DNA of 5,509 nt from the NCBI GenBank assembly GCA_030054245.1, contig JASGCH010000105.1, positions 1 through 5,509 of the forward strand. The letters are read 5' to 3'. Each line of letters opens with the position of its first letter. Positions within the stretch are counted from its first letter, which is position 1. The notes below the pieces were generated by a model. That model saw only the letters and a program-made list of their open reading frames with translations, did no database searches and was not told where the DNA came from. The translations under genes and the position numbers were made by a program. This stretch comes from Gammaproteobacteria bacterium (GTDB lineage Bacteria; Pseudomonadota; Gammaproteobacteria; Burkholderiales; Burkholderiaceae_C). Shown here in pieces: positions 4,962-5,509 of this stretch.

Positions 4962-5204
4962 TAAGATAGGCCATTGCACCTCGGCTACGCCCCTTGGGCA
5001 AACGGTCAAAGTACAAGGCTTGAGCGCCCCACGCAACCAGCTTCATTTCCGAAGATGATCATGGTGGGGCTCCTGATCTCGCATATACTCAATATGCGAG
5101 ATCAGGAGCGGAAGCCCAATGGATAGCGCAACGAACTGAGGCACATACATAACGCAGTAACTTAGCAGTGTAAGCGCGGCGTAGCCGATGGTGCAGGGGT
5201 CTTA
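4962..5204 (-). mobile_element. MITE-like element, long form with perfect central hairpin (copy 3)
   Basis: About 243 bp. The left end is a diverged B terminus (TAAGATAGGCCATTGCACC, then GTCAAAGTACAAGGCTTGAG); the right end is the A terminus (CATAACGCAGTAACTTAGCAG, 5148-5168) closing with CCGATGGTGCAGGGGTCTTA. TA lies at both outer ends. The middle shares CCGAAGATGATCATGGTG and GGATAGCGCAACGAACTG with copy 1 in the opposite orientation and carries the stem-loop 5069-5109. It begins 13 nt upstream of the rpiA start codon, so rpiA transcription must start in or next to it. One candidate promoter inside it, on the minus strand, is TTGCCC (5001-4996), 17 bp, TGCAAT (4978-4973), each hexamer matching four of six consensus bases; this is weak. 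Confidence 0.8.
5069..5109. repeat. Central stem-loop of copy 3, perfect 18-bp stem
   Basis: Left arm 5069-5086 and right arm 5092-5109 are exact reverse complements around the loop ACTCA (5087-5091). Relative to copy 1, the stem has three adjacent base pairs changed on both arms (CAG/CTG to TGA/TCA) and the single mismatch of copy 1 restored to a pair. Confidence 0.93.
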
Positions 5205-5278
5205 TGGCTAGGCCTAAGAGGATAGCCGTCGGCTTCGATCTATTTGTAGCGCATCGACTGAGCCGTTGGTCGTGTATT

Positions 5279-5298
5279 CCCCTCTAAAATAGGAGGGG
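5279..5298. repeat. Short GC stem-loop between two repeat copies
   Basis: CCCCTC (5279-5284) pairs with GAGGGG (5293-5298) around an 8-nt AT-rich loop. No clean T run follows on either strand. The stretch 5205-5306 that holds it shows no gene and no clear match to the repeat family. Confidence 0.35.
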
Positions 5299-5306
5299 TA
5301 TAGCTT

Positions 5307-5476
5307 TAAGACTGTTGCACCATCGGCTGGTGCCGCGACTGCACTATCAAATTACTGCGTTATGCGGTACTCACCAGCGAATGATCACCCCTGTAAATTC
5401 CGTTGGTTGCGTTGTACGCTTAAGCCGTGTACTTTGGTAGCTCGTCGAGCGGCGTAGCCGATGCTGCAACAGTCTT
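5307..5476 (+). mobile_element. MITE-like element, medium form without long hairpin (copy 4)
   Basis: About 170 bp with ends TAAGACTGTTGCA and TGCAACAGTCTT; 15 of the first 16 positions after TA pair. The left arm is the clearest A terminus in the window: GCACCATCGGCTGGTGC forms a 6-bp hairpin, then TCAAATTACTGCGTTATG (5347-5364). The right arm is a B terminus (GTGTACTTTGGTAGCTCGTC). The middle, ATGATCACCCCTGTAAATTC, matches copy 2 rather than copies 1 and 3. The left side is flanked by TA, the right by TG. The remaining 5477-5509 shows nothing I can assign, apart from a TATAAT on the minus strand at 5486-5491 without a visible -35 partner. Confidence 0.8.
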
Positions 5477-5509
5477 GCTTTTATTATAGGGCAAGGGTAG
5501 GGGGTGTCT

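Noticed and set aside
4849..5046. Minus-strand open frame spanning copy 3 and the rpiA start
   Set aside because: Out of frame with rpiA and mostly repeat DNA, with no family resemblance.

Overview
The window looks like chromosomal DNA of a proteobacterium, most likely a gammaproteobacterium. RpiA follows the Escherichia coli layout residue for residue around the active site, and the sugar-lipid genes resemble those used to decorate lipid A in Gram-negative bacteria. I cannot name the species. The genes are moderately AT-rich, none has a convincing Shine-Dalgarno sequence, and the DNA between them is full of one repeat family.

Layout. 6-755 (-) is the N-terminal half of an ArnT/FlmK-like glycosyltransferase (GT83/PMT superfamily) with an abrupt, odd C-terminus. 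756-1573 holds no gene; it carries a terminator-like hairpin and four repeat copies or fragments. 1574-2539 (+) is a family 2 polyisoprenyl-phosphate glycosyltransferase. 2583-2779 is a repeat with perfect 15-bp ends. 2815-3213 (+) is a GtrA-family membrane protein. 3217-3302 is a cluster of palindromes made of repeat ends. 3340-4158 (+) is a YdjC/ChbG/HpnK-family deacetylase. 4181-4261 is a short repeat whose outer end forms the stop codon of the convergent rpiA gene (4259-4948, -). 4949-5509 holds no gene and carries two more repeat copies.

How the genes may work together. GT2, deacetylase, small membrane protein and ArnT-like transferase are the four activities of an Arn-type pathway: charge undecaprenyl phosphate with an N-acetylated amino sugar, deacetylate it, flip it, and transfer it to lipid A. 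The closest precedent I know is the Francisella FlmF2/NaxD/FlmK galactosamine route, where NaxD is also a YdjC-family deacetylase. GtrA would be the flippase. The transferase is truncated here, so the pathway may be broken or completed elsewhere. rpiA is an unrelated housekeeping gene of the pentose phosphate pathway.

The most unusual content is the repeat family. It is about 80-245 bp long, with ends TAAGACTGTTGCACC, mostly TA-flanked, and encodes no protein. A copy or remnant lies in every intergenic gap. The two longest copies carry a long central stem-loop whose stem differs by three compensated base pairs and whose loop is inverted relative to the flanks.
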